Shown here: positions 51,225-62,799 of the stretch, piece by piece
How the letters are laid out: the number at the start of each line of letters is the position of its first letter
Numbering within the stretch: position 1 is the first letter of the stretch
Assembly (NCBI GenBank): GCA_037044905.1
Contig: JBAOKB010000028.1
Span: 45,388-109,387 of the forward strand
Length of the DNA stretch: 64,000 bases
Source: Hortaea werneckii
Taxonomy: Eukaryota > Ascomycota > Dothideomycetes > Mycosphaerellales > Teratosphaeriaceae
Direction: 5' to 3'
The notes under the pieces: generated by a model
Told to the model about the DNA's origin: nothing
Database searches by the model: none
The model's input: the letters and a program-made list of their open reading frames with translations, nothing else
Translations under genes and position numbers: made by a program

Positions 51225-51859
51225 TTACTGGGCAGCCTGGGAGCTCAGGATGTCGGAGTCACCGGCGTCCAGGATAGCCATGGTAGAGCAGCGGAAGAGC
51301 TTACCGCAGGCAGTGCCGAGCTCAATCTGTTGCAGGTAGTGTCAGCCAGTAATTCCCTCCACAGCTCGCCTTATTGGTGCGCGAAGCTGCTTCTCAGGGC
51401 TCTAGAAGAGCAAAAAGGCCTTCCAGAGCCATGAAAATAGCTCCTTCGCCAGGCATATGTTTGTGATGCGGCCATGCGCTTTATTCAGGTATAGGGAGGT
51501 ATGCTTACGTTGTTGCCGGAGAAGTGGTGGACGGAGCACTTGGCCAACATGCTGTAGTCTGCGATTCAAGTTAGCAACTGAACTACGATTCCTTCATTGA
51601 CACTGGGGAGTGGAACGTACACTCGAGCTCAGACTTCCTCAGCGGCGGGGTGTTGCCGGCGATGATGATGAGCTTGGCCTTGCCAGCACGGAGAGTCTTG
51701 AGGGTAGACTTGTAACCCAGAGTGACCTTGCCGGACTGCGCTCTTCGTCAGTTCCCAATCTCTTCTGGCCAAGGAGCACACGTCTTATCGTACCTTGATC
51801 GTCAGCGCCAACTTGGCGTTGATGCTGTCCGAGGTCTTGCTGCTCTTCTTTGGCGCCAT
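51225..51859 (-). CDS. RPL30: 60S ribosomal protein L30 (eL30), 110 aa, four exons
   Basis: Proposed model complement(join(51225..51326,51509..51558,51621..51735,51794..51859)). Introns are 58, 62 and 182 nt. The sequence MAPKKSSKTSDSINAKLALTIK-SGKVTLGYKSTLKTLRAGKAKLIIIAGNTPPLRKSELEYYSMLAKCSVHHFSGNN (read across the exons) ends ...LGTACGKLFRCSTMAILDAGDSDIL. It is the L7Ae-like eL30 fold, which binds kink-turns. In yeast, L30 represses splicing of its own transcript. The unusually long last intron (182 nt) could hold regulatory structure or a snoRNA, but I could not identify one. Confidence 0.95.
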
Positions 51860-52237
51860 TGTGTATGCTCGCGGTAATGTCCGGTCTTTGCTAGGCGCGG
51901 TGCTGGGCTGGCTGATGGGTTAAGCTAGAGAACAGTGCCAAAATTTCGAAGTCGAAATTCGAGATGCAGAGTGGAGAAGCTTGGGCCAGGTATCTGAGGC
52001 ACGTGCCGGAGCGCCTCCGCCTCCGCCACCAGCAGCAACTGATAGCAGTTGGTTGAGGTGAACTTCGTGTACACAACCTCACACGCCTGACTGGCTCCCA
52101 AACGACATATCGCTCTTAACGACTTTGACATTTGTAGGGCGACTATACATTAAGACCTCGGCAGAACGTCCTGCACGTCTACGTGCAACTTTTGCACATC
52201 CCTGGCTTGAATTGGCTTGTTGGGCTAAGTAGCAAAG
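51860..52237. promoter_or_regulatory. Divergent promoter, eL30 and Nudix gene
   Basis: 378 bp between divergent starts. A GCC/TCC-rich block lies at about 52010-52030. No gene is seen. Confidence 0.45.
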
Positions 52238-53256
52238 ATGAGTGGTCACAAGACTACATATCTCGATCTCGTTCGAGACACCGACAAGTGCGTTTAAAAA
52301 GTGCATCGTCGCTGAAATGGTAGGTACTGACAATGATTTCATTACTCAGCTTTCCCTTAGATCCTGCGGCAAAGGACTTGTACTACGAGCTTTACCTGCC
52401 GTATGATGATACACCTCATGGCTACCTTCTTGAGGAAACGGTGGAAAAGATGCCATGGACGAATCGCTTTACAGTCCAGCATGAGCACCCTCGCCGCGTG
52501 ACCGTACACGACACTTCAGATGGCAAGGATACTTCGAACGCAGTCAACGAAGCCTTTGCAGAAGTCATCAACGAATGTGTAGATCGGAAGCTATTCCATC
52601 TCCTCGACGGCAAGCATAGCGAACCTTTCGCCATCCTTGGGGCAAACTATCCGACCTATGTGGAGCGCTTCGCGGCTGCTCTATTTGGCACAATGCAGTG
52701 TGGCGCTAGCATGGTGTGCTATACCAATACACCCGAGGGCATGAAGCTATGGATCCCACGTCGGGCTGCACACCTCTACACTGGCGCCAACATGCTCGAC
52801 ACGACTGTTGCTGGGGGCGTCAAGGCCGGAGCAGCGCCCCTGGAGACACTGATACGTGAGGCTGATGAAGAAGCCTCGCTACCTGAGGACCTTGTTCGTC
52901 ATCTCGTTCGGGCCAGAGGTGTGCTTACATGCATGCAAACGACGGGACCCGAGTTCAAAGGCGAGAAGGGTCTGGTCCTGCCTGATGTCAATTACGTTTA
53001 CGACATGGAGCTGCCAGAAGGGGTTGCGCCGAAACCGCATGATGAGGAGGTGAAGGATTACTACTGCATGAGCGTACCAGATGTGCAGGCTGCACTGCTC
53101 AACAGGGAGTTCAAAGAGGGTCCAGCTCTGGTCGTCATTGACTTTTTGATGAGACACAACATCATTACCCCTGAAACCGAGCCAGACTACGTTGACATTA
53201 GCATGCATCTACATCGGCGGCTCCCGTTCCGGATCGCGCCCAGTAAGGGTCGATAG
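52238..53256 (+). CDS. Nudix hydrolase with N-terminal DUF4743 (YJR142W type), 318 aa
   Basis: Proposed model join(52238..52287,52350..53256). The 62-nt intron has a CTGAC branch site, and its removal restores the family start DLVRDTDNFPLDP. The N-terminal half is the DUF4743 region (GYLLEETVEKMPWTNRFTVQ). The Nudix box is GGVKAGAAPLETLIREADEEASL (given as GGVKAGAAPLETL then IREADEEASL), which keeps the READEEA metal-binding core. Plant and yeast relatives hydrolyse damaged thiamine diphosphate (oxothiamine or oxythiamine forms), so a thiamine-repair role is likely by family. Confidence 0.88.
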
Positions 53257-53264
53257 GCGACGCA

Positions 53265-55160
53265 TTATAGGGCACATTGAGTCCCGTTCATAACGCAGAA
53301 CGGCATTTGGATAGCATCCGCATGCACACCTCTCGCCACCAATCGCTCTCTCATCTCACTCAACCTTGGTGCAGCTGTGATCTGACTTCTGTTCTGCCCG
53401 CTAGCATCCTTGGCGCCACTCCACAGGACCTCTGCGGCTGCACATGCTCTCGGCCAAACCATGTATTCAAGATTCACAGCATCAGTCTGCTCAGACCAGA
53501 TGTGCGTTTCCCCGCCGAGTACCAGGTGCGTGGCATTCTTTGGGATACCGTTCAGAGGATCATAGCTGTACATTAGCCTCCAGTTCTTGAATGGGTCACA
53601 GTAATCAAGGTAAGGCCAGTACTGTTGCGAGCTCTCGCCTTGGTAAAAGTTCAACCACTGGCCTTTGCCACAGTCCAGGTACCAATAGTTGTCTTAAAGC
53701 AGCCGTCAGCAGAGGTTATCTCATAACTTTCGCAGACGAGTACCACTTACAGTTTCCTGCCAACCCCCTGTAACCCTTTGAAACAATCTCAGCAAGTGCC
53801 TCGTCGCTTTGCCATGACTGCACGATAGTGTCTTTCGGCAACGTCAAATTCCACTCTAGCAACATCTCCTCCCACACAAGTGGGGTGAAGCCCGCTGACT
53901 CAATCTGATCCATGTTGCGATCCATGTACTTCTGCATCAGCGGCTGGAGGACCGACGATAAGTTGCTCTCAACAGTATCATCCAGATTATACGCATTCAT
54001 GTTGACCTCATCGCCTCCCAAGTGGAAGTAGCTCGTCAATGGTTTCAGCCTCGGCAACAAATCGTCAAACAGCTTCTCCAGAAAGTCGTACACGGCAGTC
54101 GAGTTGAGCTTCAAAGTTCCCGATGGCGGCTCAGCGGCATAGGTATTCCAGTCGTGCTGCACATTGAACGCCGCAATCAGATCGGGGTGTGAGAAAGCGA
54201 TAGAGGAGGTATGGCCGGGGTTGTCAATCTCCATCACCACCTCGACACCAACAAGGGCGCCATACTCCTGTAGCGCGTTCACATCTTCGGCGGAATATTT
54301 CTGGAAAGAGGCATAAGCACCTTCGTCTGCTAGCTCAGGCATGCTGGAAATCTCTAGAGGCCAGGCTTGCGCATCGGTAACATGCCAGTGTAGCCTATTC
54401 ATCTTGTTGAACGCCATGGAGTCAATCATGGCATACATATCCTGCATGGGCTTGAACGTGCGAGACGTGTCAATGTTCAAGCCTCGCCATGGGAACATGG
54501 GCGAGTCAGTGATGTGGACCGGGGCAAGTGTGGTATATACACCTTCGCCTTTGCTGCACTTGTAGAATAATTGCGTGAACGTTGCCAAACCATAAGAAAG
54601 CCCGATAGAGGATCCAGCAGTGATGGTCACCTCGCCGTTGGCGGACATGTCTACCGTGTATGATTCATCTACGCTGCCAGTGGTAGGCTTTGCGATGCCT
54701 GCTGGATCGGAGGCGTTTTGTTGGAGTGTAATCGACTTAATGTACGTCGAGTCATCACCCAAATCAGGTTCGAAGTCGGAAAAGCGAGGATGGAATTTCC
54801 ATGGGACGAAGTTCTTGTTGAACCTGGCTTCATAATAAGCAGTTGTTCTCTTCGTATCGCAAAGAAGTTTGGAATCGCATACAGCGTATCAATAGTCCTC
54901 TCTTTTGCATTCTCAATAATCCGGCTTGACCAACTCGTGTTGCCAGATGAGCTGCCGTATGCGGACTCATGTTCTTGGTCAGCCTTCGTCAACACGTTCT
55001 GTGCAAGATGTAGCTCGCCTACGCTCTCAGCGATCCGATAATTAATCTTCACATCGCGATCGATCCACAACGCCTTATCACCGCTGGTAAAGGTACTCGG
55101 AATGGGCCAGAGGGCCGCTGCCGATGCGGCCCAGCATGACAGAACCAACGAAGCTCTCAT
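53265..55160 (-). CDS. Secreted beta-N-acetylhexosaminidase (GH20), 592 aa, three exons
   Basis: Proposed model complement(join(53265..53692,53751..54823,54883..55160)). A signal peptide starts at 55160 (MRASLVLSCWAASAAA). The N-terminal GH20b-type domain is rejoined across intron 1 (59 nt) as RTIDTL-FNKNFVPWKFHPRFSDFEP. The catalytic domain has FPWRGLNIDTSR, NKMNRLHWHVTDAQAWPLE and the catalytic Asp-Glu pair in HLGGDEVN. Intron 2 (58 nt) splits AGN-YNYWYLDCGKGQW. It removes terminal GlcNAc from chitin oligomers during wall turnover or nutrition. Length is normal. It ends 9 bp from the stop of the Nudix gene on the opposite strand, so the 3' ends overlap in transcripts. Confidence 0.92.
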
Positions 55161-55752
55161 CTTTGTCGAGACGACAACGGGATGTCGAAAACAAGATTCG
55201 TACTTGGAGGCACTCAATTACGGATGAGAGCCTGTTGAAACAAAGTTGGCGACTTAAACGTGATCTATATTCCCCACGAATAGCGGGGTTGAACTTAATG
55301 CCAAAAAGGAAGGCGGTCAATGCTACGACAAGGTTGATGGCCACAATTTGTGGAGCAAGGTAACTCGGCCCTTGCCCAAGATACCCAACCACTCCCTAAA
55401 GAGCAGTGCATGAAGCTGGGACTGGCCACATGAAGTAGAATCTTGTATCAGTCAAAGCCCAGGTGATTCTGCATTGAGATCGTCTGGCAATATTTACTTC
55501 AAAGTAAGTTTGTGATGAGCTGAAACATCAACAGGAAACAAGAACCAGAAGTAAATAAAATGACGTTGCCAATCTGCCGGCAGCAACCGGATGCAACAAC
55601 AGTACGACCTGCAGCAAAACCTCGCATATGCCGCTATGCAATGTTGATTAATCGTATCTCGTTTCATCTTCAAGCATGATCTGCCCCGCCGCCCTTCCCA
55701 TGTTATCTGTACAATCACTGTATCGCTCCGAATCGCTATGCGAAGAACAATC
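55161..55752. other. Intergenic region
   Basis: 592 bp with the hexosaminidase promoter and the 3' flank of the GH16 gene. Nothing else is supported. Confidence 0.5.
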
Positions 55753-57308
55753 CTATACAAAGAGAAAAATCCCAACCAAACTCGCAAAAGTGGATATGAG
55801 AACAGTCAGTTTTACATCCAAACGTTCAGTCCGAGGCAACCCTCCGCTGTGAGCGGTGCCCGAAGCTAGGGTGCCAACATCGGTGGTTTGCAAGAATACG
55901 ACGCCATTCGAGCTCGTAGTGACCGCGGCCGCGTCGACGGCAGCAGCCTGAAATCGGGTCGTGAAGCTCGCTGCATTAGTGACCGAGGGGCTTCTTCCAA
56001 CGCCGCTTGGGTGGCTGGTAACAGTGCTTACTTCACCAGGGCTGGTAGCAAGCGGGCTTGGGTCATTGAAGGAGGTGATACCGTTATAGCCCGAGCCTGA
56101 GGAGGAAGCCACTTGCGAGACCACCGGCGACGAGACAGACAAGGCGGAATGGGATGTCGACTGCGAGTAAAGTCAGCAATTGATTCTCAGGCATGACGCG
56201 AGAGATATACAAGATAGTGCTTACTGACAGGAGCCGCACTGGGCGGGATGACCTTTCCTGAGCTTGAAACAGTCCACCCGGAAGGGAGGCCAGGATAGTC
56301 CGTATTCGTCACCGAAGGCGCTGAAGATGCACTTACTGTCCAGCCGCCAATACCAGGTGAGGAGCAAGTGGAGCACGAGGCATGAGTGCCAGAGTACGGC
56401 TCAACATTGGATCCAGCTGCAGCGGTAGTAACGGCTGGGGCATCGCCAGAGGCAATCGTATCGGCGCCAATGTTGCCATTGATTTCGCCGCCCTTTGATC
56501 TGATCGAAGTCCAGGCTCCACTTTGATCGCTCCACGTGTACTCTGATCCAGTGGAGTAGTCTGTGACAGAAATAGAATCCACCAACATGCTGTAAGGTCC
56601 CGCAGTGTAGTCGGTGAGACCACCAGCCCAGTCAATTGTACCCTGCGGGTTTGAAGGATCACCACCGGCCCAGATACCGAACTTCACCTGCATTGGCGTC
56701 TGCGGATAAGGGCCCAGCGAGTCTTGAGCCTTCAGCGCTCGCACTGTGGTCCCATCAATCTGCCAGACAATTTCATCCGAAGTCCAGTCGATGGTGTACT
56801 TGTGCCAGGTGTTTTGACAATCCGGTGCATCGTGCAGCGCAGCTCGGTTGTAAGATCCAGTCTGACCTTTGCCAAAATAATTGCTCTGCACCTGTTGCGT
56901 CGCCGTGCCCACCCATTCCCAGTCGATCTCGTCCAAGTCATTCGATTGCAAAACTACCGAGCTGACGATGCCCTGCCCAGGCGCAGATTTCATCGTAATC
57001 TCCACCCGTCCAAACATGATATACCAGTCGCTGATCAAGGTCGGTGCATCGCCCTGCTGGGCGACGGAGAGCGAGACTCCATTCGAGTCGTAGGTGGGGT
57101 TACCGGTTGGGCTGAATTGGTCGGATCGCCCATTAGCGAAGTCGACGCCAATCGATTGTCCCAACGCAGCGTCCGGCGGGCAGTTGGAGCTCTGGAGCGG
57201 GTTGCAGTCCGTATACGTTTGTGAGACACCAGGTCGAGCAAGAAGCAATGCGATCGTCGCCAGACGCATAGGCGAGCTCATTGCCAGAATGTCTTTAAGT
57301 GATAGCAT
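55753..57308 (-). CDS. GPI-anchored GH16 cell-wall transglycosylase (Crh type), about 495 aa
   Basis: Preferred model complement(join(55753..56160,56229..57308)). A signal peptide (RLATIALLLARPGVSQ) is preceded by several possible starts: 57308, 57281 or 57269. The GH16 domain holds the catalytic LDEIDWEW (about residue 130) and QSNYFGKG, and SPGIGGWTV repeats follow. This is the Crh1/Utr2 family that links chitin to beta-glucan. Exon 2 is Ser/Thr-rich and ends with a GPI-type hydrophobic tail (LTVLISTFASLVGIFLFV). Donor choice is ambiguous: GTCAGT at 56228 keeps the long tail in frame. The stronger-looking GTAAGC four bases later would give a 27-residue alternative tail that is itself hydrophobic (LVCLVAGGLASGFLLRLGL). 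Confidence 0.85.
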
Positions 57309-57862
57309 GCTGATTTGGCGGTCCCGCGAGAGCGGTATTGTTTCCTTCGGAAGGGAGGCAGGAGTGTGAGCGTACGGCAATAGAAAGACGGAAGTAACAC
57401 TGGGAAGGGTATCGACGTTGTGCTAGGGGAGTTGCGGGAGAAGACAGTGGAGAGAAATCGGTACTACTTAGAGATGGATCCATATGGAGCCTCGCCCTAC
57501 CCAGCCATGTGATTTTGAGGATGACGAGTCAGAGTTGATCGGTCAAGGCTTTGCTAAGCGCTTGGGTGATGTGCTGTATCAACTTGTCGCGTGTTGTGGT
57601 CGCGCTGGACGACGGGAGAGGTTGGATGTTGGGCGACGTGGCTGGGATCTGCATGGGGAGTCGCGCTTGGACGCGTCGACCCGTTCCCTGCCAGCTTGGC
57701 GCCTCAGGCATCACAGCCGTCGCAGAATTTCCATGGAAGTAGGTCCAACCCTGCAATTGGTATGACTCGGGCCAGTATCCCCAACAAGTTGCAGTTCAAA
57801 TTCCAACATTGATAATTCACGAAGAGACTAACGCACTTGGAGAAGAATTAGAAAGCTCCAAA
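57309..57862. other. Divergent promoter region
   Basis: 554 bp between the GH16 gene (minus) and the proline-pathway gene (plus). A 93-codon frame at 57484-57765 has no family resemblance and overlaps another equally long frame on the opposite strand, so I leave it out. Confidence 0.5.
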
Positions 57863-59304
57863 ATGTCTCTCACTAATGCATCTCCCGAGCAAGCAGCTCG
57901 CTCCGCCAAGATTTCGTCGAGAACCCTAGCAACACTCCCAGTGTCTGCAAGAAATGCCGCGCTCGATGCAGTCCACGATGCGTTGGCTGAGGCCCGAGAG
58001 AGTATCTTGGAGGCAAACGCCAAGGACATGGAGTTGGCTAAGCAGTCATCAGCCAGTGGCGAACTGAGTCCTAGTATCATGAAACGTCTCGATCTCTCGC
58101 GAAAAGGGAAGTTCGACGATATGCTCCAGGGAATTAAAGATGTTAGAGCGCTTGAAGATCCCGGTAGGTGGCTAGCATTCCTCTTGTGGTCGTTCTTCTG
58201 TCTCATCAAGTAGTGTTCTAATATTCTTCCATGCTGACTTGCTCAGTCGGCAGGGTTGACCTACGCACTGAGCTTGACGATGGTCTGACTCTCCAACGGC
58301 AGACCTGCCCAATCGGTGTACTGCTCATAATCTTCGAAGCAAGGCCAGAGGTCATTGCTAATATCGCGTCACTCGCCATCAAGTCGGCCAATGCCGCGAT
58401 CCTCAAAGGCGGCAAGGAGTCAACCGAATCCTTCAAAGCTATTTCAACAGTCATCTCCCAAGCGCTGGATAAGTCCGATGTGCCCAATGATTCGATCCAA
58501 CTGGTGACCACCCGGGATGCAATTGATCCATTGCTTGAATTGAGCCAATACATCGACCTTGTCATTCCCAGGGGCTCGAATGATTTGGTGAGAAACTGTC
58601 AGCGGAAAGCTCACATGCCTGTGCTTGGTCACGCGGATGGGCTGTGTAGTCTGTACATCCACTCTGATGCGGACGAGAACATGGCTGTCAATGTAGCGGT
58701 CGACTCCAAGACAGACTATCCTGCAGCCTGCAACGCCATCGAGACTTTGCTTGTCAACGAGCAAGTCCTTGAGAGTGTGCTTCCAGCTGTCGCTACCGCC
58801 CTCATCGAAAAGGGAGTATCCCTGCGTTGCGACGCGGCCGCGAAAGAATCGCTCTCCAAGCGCCTTCCTCAAGACAAGTTCACTCAGCATGTGCAAGACG
58901 TTACGGAAAGTGACTTCAATACCGAGTTCCTGGACCTGACCATAGCTGTACGAACGATCAAATCAGCGGAAGGCGTCGATGCGGCGATCGAGCATATCAA
59001 CACCCACGGCTCTCATCACACGGACGCGATCCTGACTTCTTCCAAGGAGATAGCAGACCGTTTCTGCAATGCCGTGGACTCCGCTTGTAAATTCTGGAAC
59101 TGCTCAACGAGATTCTGTGATGGGATGAGATTCGGTTTCGGAACCGAGGTGGGAATCTCGACAAACAAGGTACACGCCCGAGGACCGGTGGGCTTAGAAG
59201 GGTTGATGATACATGAGTACCGTGTCGCTGGACACGGCCAGGGAGCCGCGATGTATGGCGCGGGTGGGCGACAATTCAAGCATAAGAGGTTGCCCCTAGC
59301 GTGA
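57863..59304 (+). CDS. PRO2: Gamma-glutamyl phosphate reductase (PRO2), 452 aa
   Basis: Proposed model join(57863..58163,58247..59304). The 83-nt intron has a TGCTGAC branch region and phase 1 on both sides. The ALDH-like family motifs are QTCPIGVLLIIFEARPEV, SANAAILKGGKE, LVIPRGSN, the catalytic Cys in YPAACNAIETLLV, THGSHHTDAI, FCDGMRFGFGTEVGISTNK and HARGPVGLEGL. It reduces gamma-glutamyl phosphate to glutamate-5-semialdehyde with NADPH, the second step of proline synthesis. The start at 57863 (MSLTNASPEQAA) fits homologues; the frame upstream is open but not family-like. Confidence 0.93.
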
Positions 59305-59909
59305 GGTGAAACTACATTGCTCCACGCGAGCAATCTCACGTTTATGAAGTGGATAGAACTTGACGAAAGGCACTTGAGTCCATTTCGCTTGGAAGTACAC
59401 GTAGAATATTTCACAATTGCTATAGTATTTCGTGTGTAGGCACCGAGAAATCGGACGAACCTTGCCTTGACAATTGCTAAGATGGCCAGAAGCGGCAAAT
59501 ACAATGTGCTCGCGTTCGAAGTTCGCTCTGACGCTTTCCCTTCATTGTCGATTTGGTGTATTAATGGCCACCAACATGGTTGATGCTTGCTCAGCGCCTT
59601 TGATGTGTCAACAAATTGCAAACCAGATACGAGCTTGGAAATCTGGAACTTTTTGCGAGGCGGATGTGCATTGTGTTTTCCCACTGTCGTTGCCATGGCA
59701 ATCACCACCCCGCACTGATTCCCCACTGCCATGCGCTTCTGCTGACCCTGACCCAGCTGCAGGCACAATAACTCAATCTGATCCAGGAAGGTGGATCCTT
59801 TTGATTAAATTGTGCGTCTTTCTGTATCCCTTCGTCACGCCGTCTCGTACGCTGTTGTCACTCTGGATTGAGAAGCGAGAGAGTAGCGCTGTAGAGCGCT
59901 CTGGGCGCA
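59305..59909. other. Intergenic region (HYM1 promoter)
   Basis: 605 bp. A 205-codon frame that begins at 59474 runs in a different frame across the first exon and intron of the next gene and has no family resemblance, so it is treated as chance. Confidence 0.5.
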
Positions 59910-61149
59910 ATGGCGTTCTTGTTTGGACGAAACCGACAGCGATCTGCTCAGGATCTGGTACGGTCAACGAAGGATTTACTGCAAAAGTTGATGAAGGAAG
60001 ATGGCTCGTCGCCCAAGGTAAGACACGACTGTCGCTTTTTTTAGGACAATATCATGTGCTCAATGGTCATCTTAGCTTGAAGAAGACCTAGCGCGCGCCC
60101 TCACCCAGATGAAAGTCACGCTCCAAGGCACCCCCGAGCTCGAAGCAACCCCCGATGCTGTATACCAGCTCGTCAACCAGATTCTGGCCGAATCCCTCCT
60201 ACCTCTCCTAGTCGAAAATATCTTCCGTCTGCCATTCGAAGCGCGCAAAGATACCCAGACGATCATAAGCAACGTCTTTCGATTCAGAAACCCCGGCAGC
60301 ACTTCACCAGAACCGGATGCGTTGAAAGAGGTGCTCAGGAGACAACCAGAGATTATAGTACGGTTGTGCAATGGCTATGAGCGAAGGGAAAGCGCCAGCC
60401 CTTGTGGCGGCATTCTCAAAGAAGCGATAAAATGGGACGCTGTAGCAGCCGTAATACTATACGACGAACCTACTACAGACGGCCGTACGATTGACATCTA
60501 CTCCTCCGACATTGACATCACCCGGCCCAGCTCTGGTCAGGGAGTGTTCTGGTCATTCTTCGACTGGATCGACAAGTCCTCCTTCGAAGTCTCCGCCGAC
60601 GCCTTCGATACCTTCCGCCTTCTCCTCACCAAGCATAAGCAGCTTGTCTCACAGTACATCAGCACCAACTTCGACCTTTTCTTCGACCGCTACAACAATG
60701 TCCTGATAAAATCGGAGTCCTATGTCACGAAGCGGCAATCGATCAAACTGCTCGGCGAGGTCTTGTTGGACCGGCAGTTCTACGAAGTCATGACGCGCTA
60801 TGTGGACTCAGGTGAGAACCTGAAGCTGATCATGTGGCAGCTGAAGGACGACCGCCGGATGGTGCAGTACGAAGCGTTTCACGTGTTCAAGATCTTCGCT
60901 GCGAACCCGAATAAGAGCTACGAGGTCCAGAAGTTCCTCATTATGAATAAGCAGAGGCTGTTAAAGTTTCTGCCGCGGTTTTTGGAGGAGAGGACAGAGG
61001 ATGAGCAGTTTAATGATGAGAAGGCGTGGTTGGTGAAGGCAATCGGAAACTTGCCAGATAGCACTGCCGCTTTGAAGCCTCCGGAGACGGCAAATGATGG
61101 CGGTGCTGCGATGGCCGGTGGTAACAGCGTGCAAGCTAGTAGTACGTAG
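59910..61149 (+). CDS. HYM1: Mo25 family scaffold protein (Hym1), 393 aa
   Basis: Proposed model join(59910..60017,60076..61149), with a 58-nt phase-0 intron. Exon 1 supplies the diagnostic N-terminus MAFLFGRNRQRSAQDLVRSTKDLLQKL. The rest is an armadillo/HEAT-like helical repeat protein with FWSFFDWIDKSSFEVSADAFDTFRLLLTKHK, NYNNVLIKSESYVTKRQSIKLLGEVLLDR-type segments (here DRYNNVLIKSESYVTKRQ) and YEAFHVFKIFAANPNK. Hym1/Mo25 binds and activates GCK/STE20-type kinases in the RAM/MOR network, which controls polarity, septum separation and hyphal growth. Confidence 0.94.
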
Positions 61150-62799
61150 GCACAGGTCCGATCATGATTGTGATGATTGGTGGTGGATTGCTGAGACTAC
61201 GCTGCAGGTGGATCGAGAGGTGATCTTGGGCTGGAAACTTTTTTAGGGTTAGGCAGGCGTTGGCTGGGCTGGCGAACGGGAGTCTTCAGAAACACGGGGT
61301 GGCGATGGGTGCGTTATCACTAGAATGCCTATTTGGGCAGGCACGAATGCATAAGTATGTACGTACAAACGACATTCATGATTGTCATGCACGCAGTCTT
61401 AAGATGGCGATCGATTCGCTTGAGCCCTTGCAGATCATTCATCTCAGACTGAAAATCGCTATGTCGGATGTCAATTTTCACTTCCGTCGGCCCATTCCTC
61501 AATCGCCAGGTTTGACCCTTGCCAGGTCTGGAAGCGGTCGCTAGGCAGTACAGCAATAAACAGTGTTGATCCACGACACATCGGACGATGGCTTGATGGG
61601 AGATTTAAGGCCACATTTCATTCGTCGTGTCCAATATCGCCATGGCTTAAGTGCCAGCCTCACTTTGCGTACAGCTCTGCTCTGTGACTTCCTCTCGATC
61701 CGTGTACGAACTGTCACCTTCGAGTCCGCGGCTCGGTATGCTCGGAAAGTTGTCTGTAAGGCTGAACCAGGGGTGCAGATAGGTAGGACAGGTTAAGGTT
61801 AGCAGCCGGCGGTCGCCGAAGACACAGTTGTGACGTAGGGCTCTCGCCTCGCACGTGCCGCATCAACACGCCAGCAAAGTCAAAGGCCCTGGCAGTGCTG
61901 AGAAGGGACACTGCAGAGCGCCGGCGGTTATGGCCTCTTCTGGGGCGGTGACGAGATGGATAGAATACTATGTATGTGTCGCGAGAACGCTGGCGATAGA
62001 GCTGCATAGAGTGCTACGGCTGAAATCGTGCTATGATGCCTTACCATGGAGATGCAGTATTAATGGGTCGCGTCGTAGTCGCGATCCAAGCGGCTAGACG
62101 TCAATGCTTTGGATCTTGCAGCCCATGATCCCCATGAGTTGGGCGCACACCGCCTGGTGCCATCCCACATTCTCATTATTATTATTATCACTGTAATGAC
62201 GACGAGCGATCCCTCCTTCGGTTGCAGCAGCGTTCCCACGTCATGCAGAGTGCGAATAATGTTTGTGAGCTGGAGGCCTGACCCGGTGTTCGCAATACGC
62301 TTTCTGCCGAACGCAGGGCGAAAGCACCGGCCCACAGGGCGAGTTACCGTTGTCGACGGGATTTGTCCGATGTGCTGCCTCCCCACTGCACTACTCTCTC
62401 AAGCATTCCCATCACCCACGTGCTATCGTATCTTCTTGTATTGTGCGTAATCTTTTTGCAGTCGTCTCGAGAGACATAGGGCTGTACGCCCGTTGCACGA
62501 ATTTCCCAAGTTCTCAGGCACTAAGACAGTCTGACCCCCAAAGCGGCTGGAGTCAAAGCCAGAGGCCTCAGGGTGCGCGGCTGCCGCAGACGTCATAACC
62601 ACGACGGTTTTCGGGACTCTCCATCTTACAACGTAGGAGGTAGCACCGGCCTCTACCCAAACGCGCAACATAGTCACTGGAAATTACGGCAACGCCCACC
62701 GATGAGTTCTTACGCCCACGGGACTACCGCGCGACTGTATTCACATCCCTGCTGGAAGCGTCTGGAGGGCGGGCAGCAGGGTAGCAGGCTGAGTGCGCG
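61150..62799. other. Intergenic region
   Basis: About 1.65 kb without a supported gene. A short TTA/ATT microsatellite occurs at about 62175-62190. The last few hundred bp should contain the promoter and leader of the gene at the right edge. Confidence 0.5.

Noticed and set aside
57484..57765. 93-codon frame between GH16 and PRO2
   Set aside because: No homology recognised and equally long opposite-strand frames overlap it.
59474..60091. 205-codon frame upstream of and across HYM1 exon 1
   Set aside because: Different frame from the recognised Mo25 N-terminus; no conserved motif.
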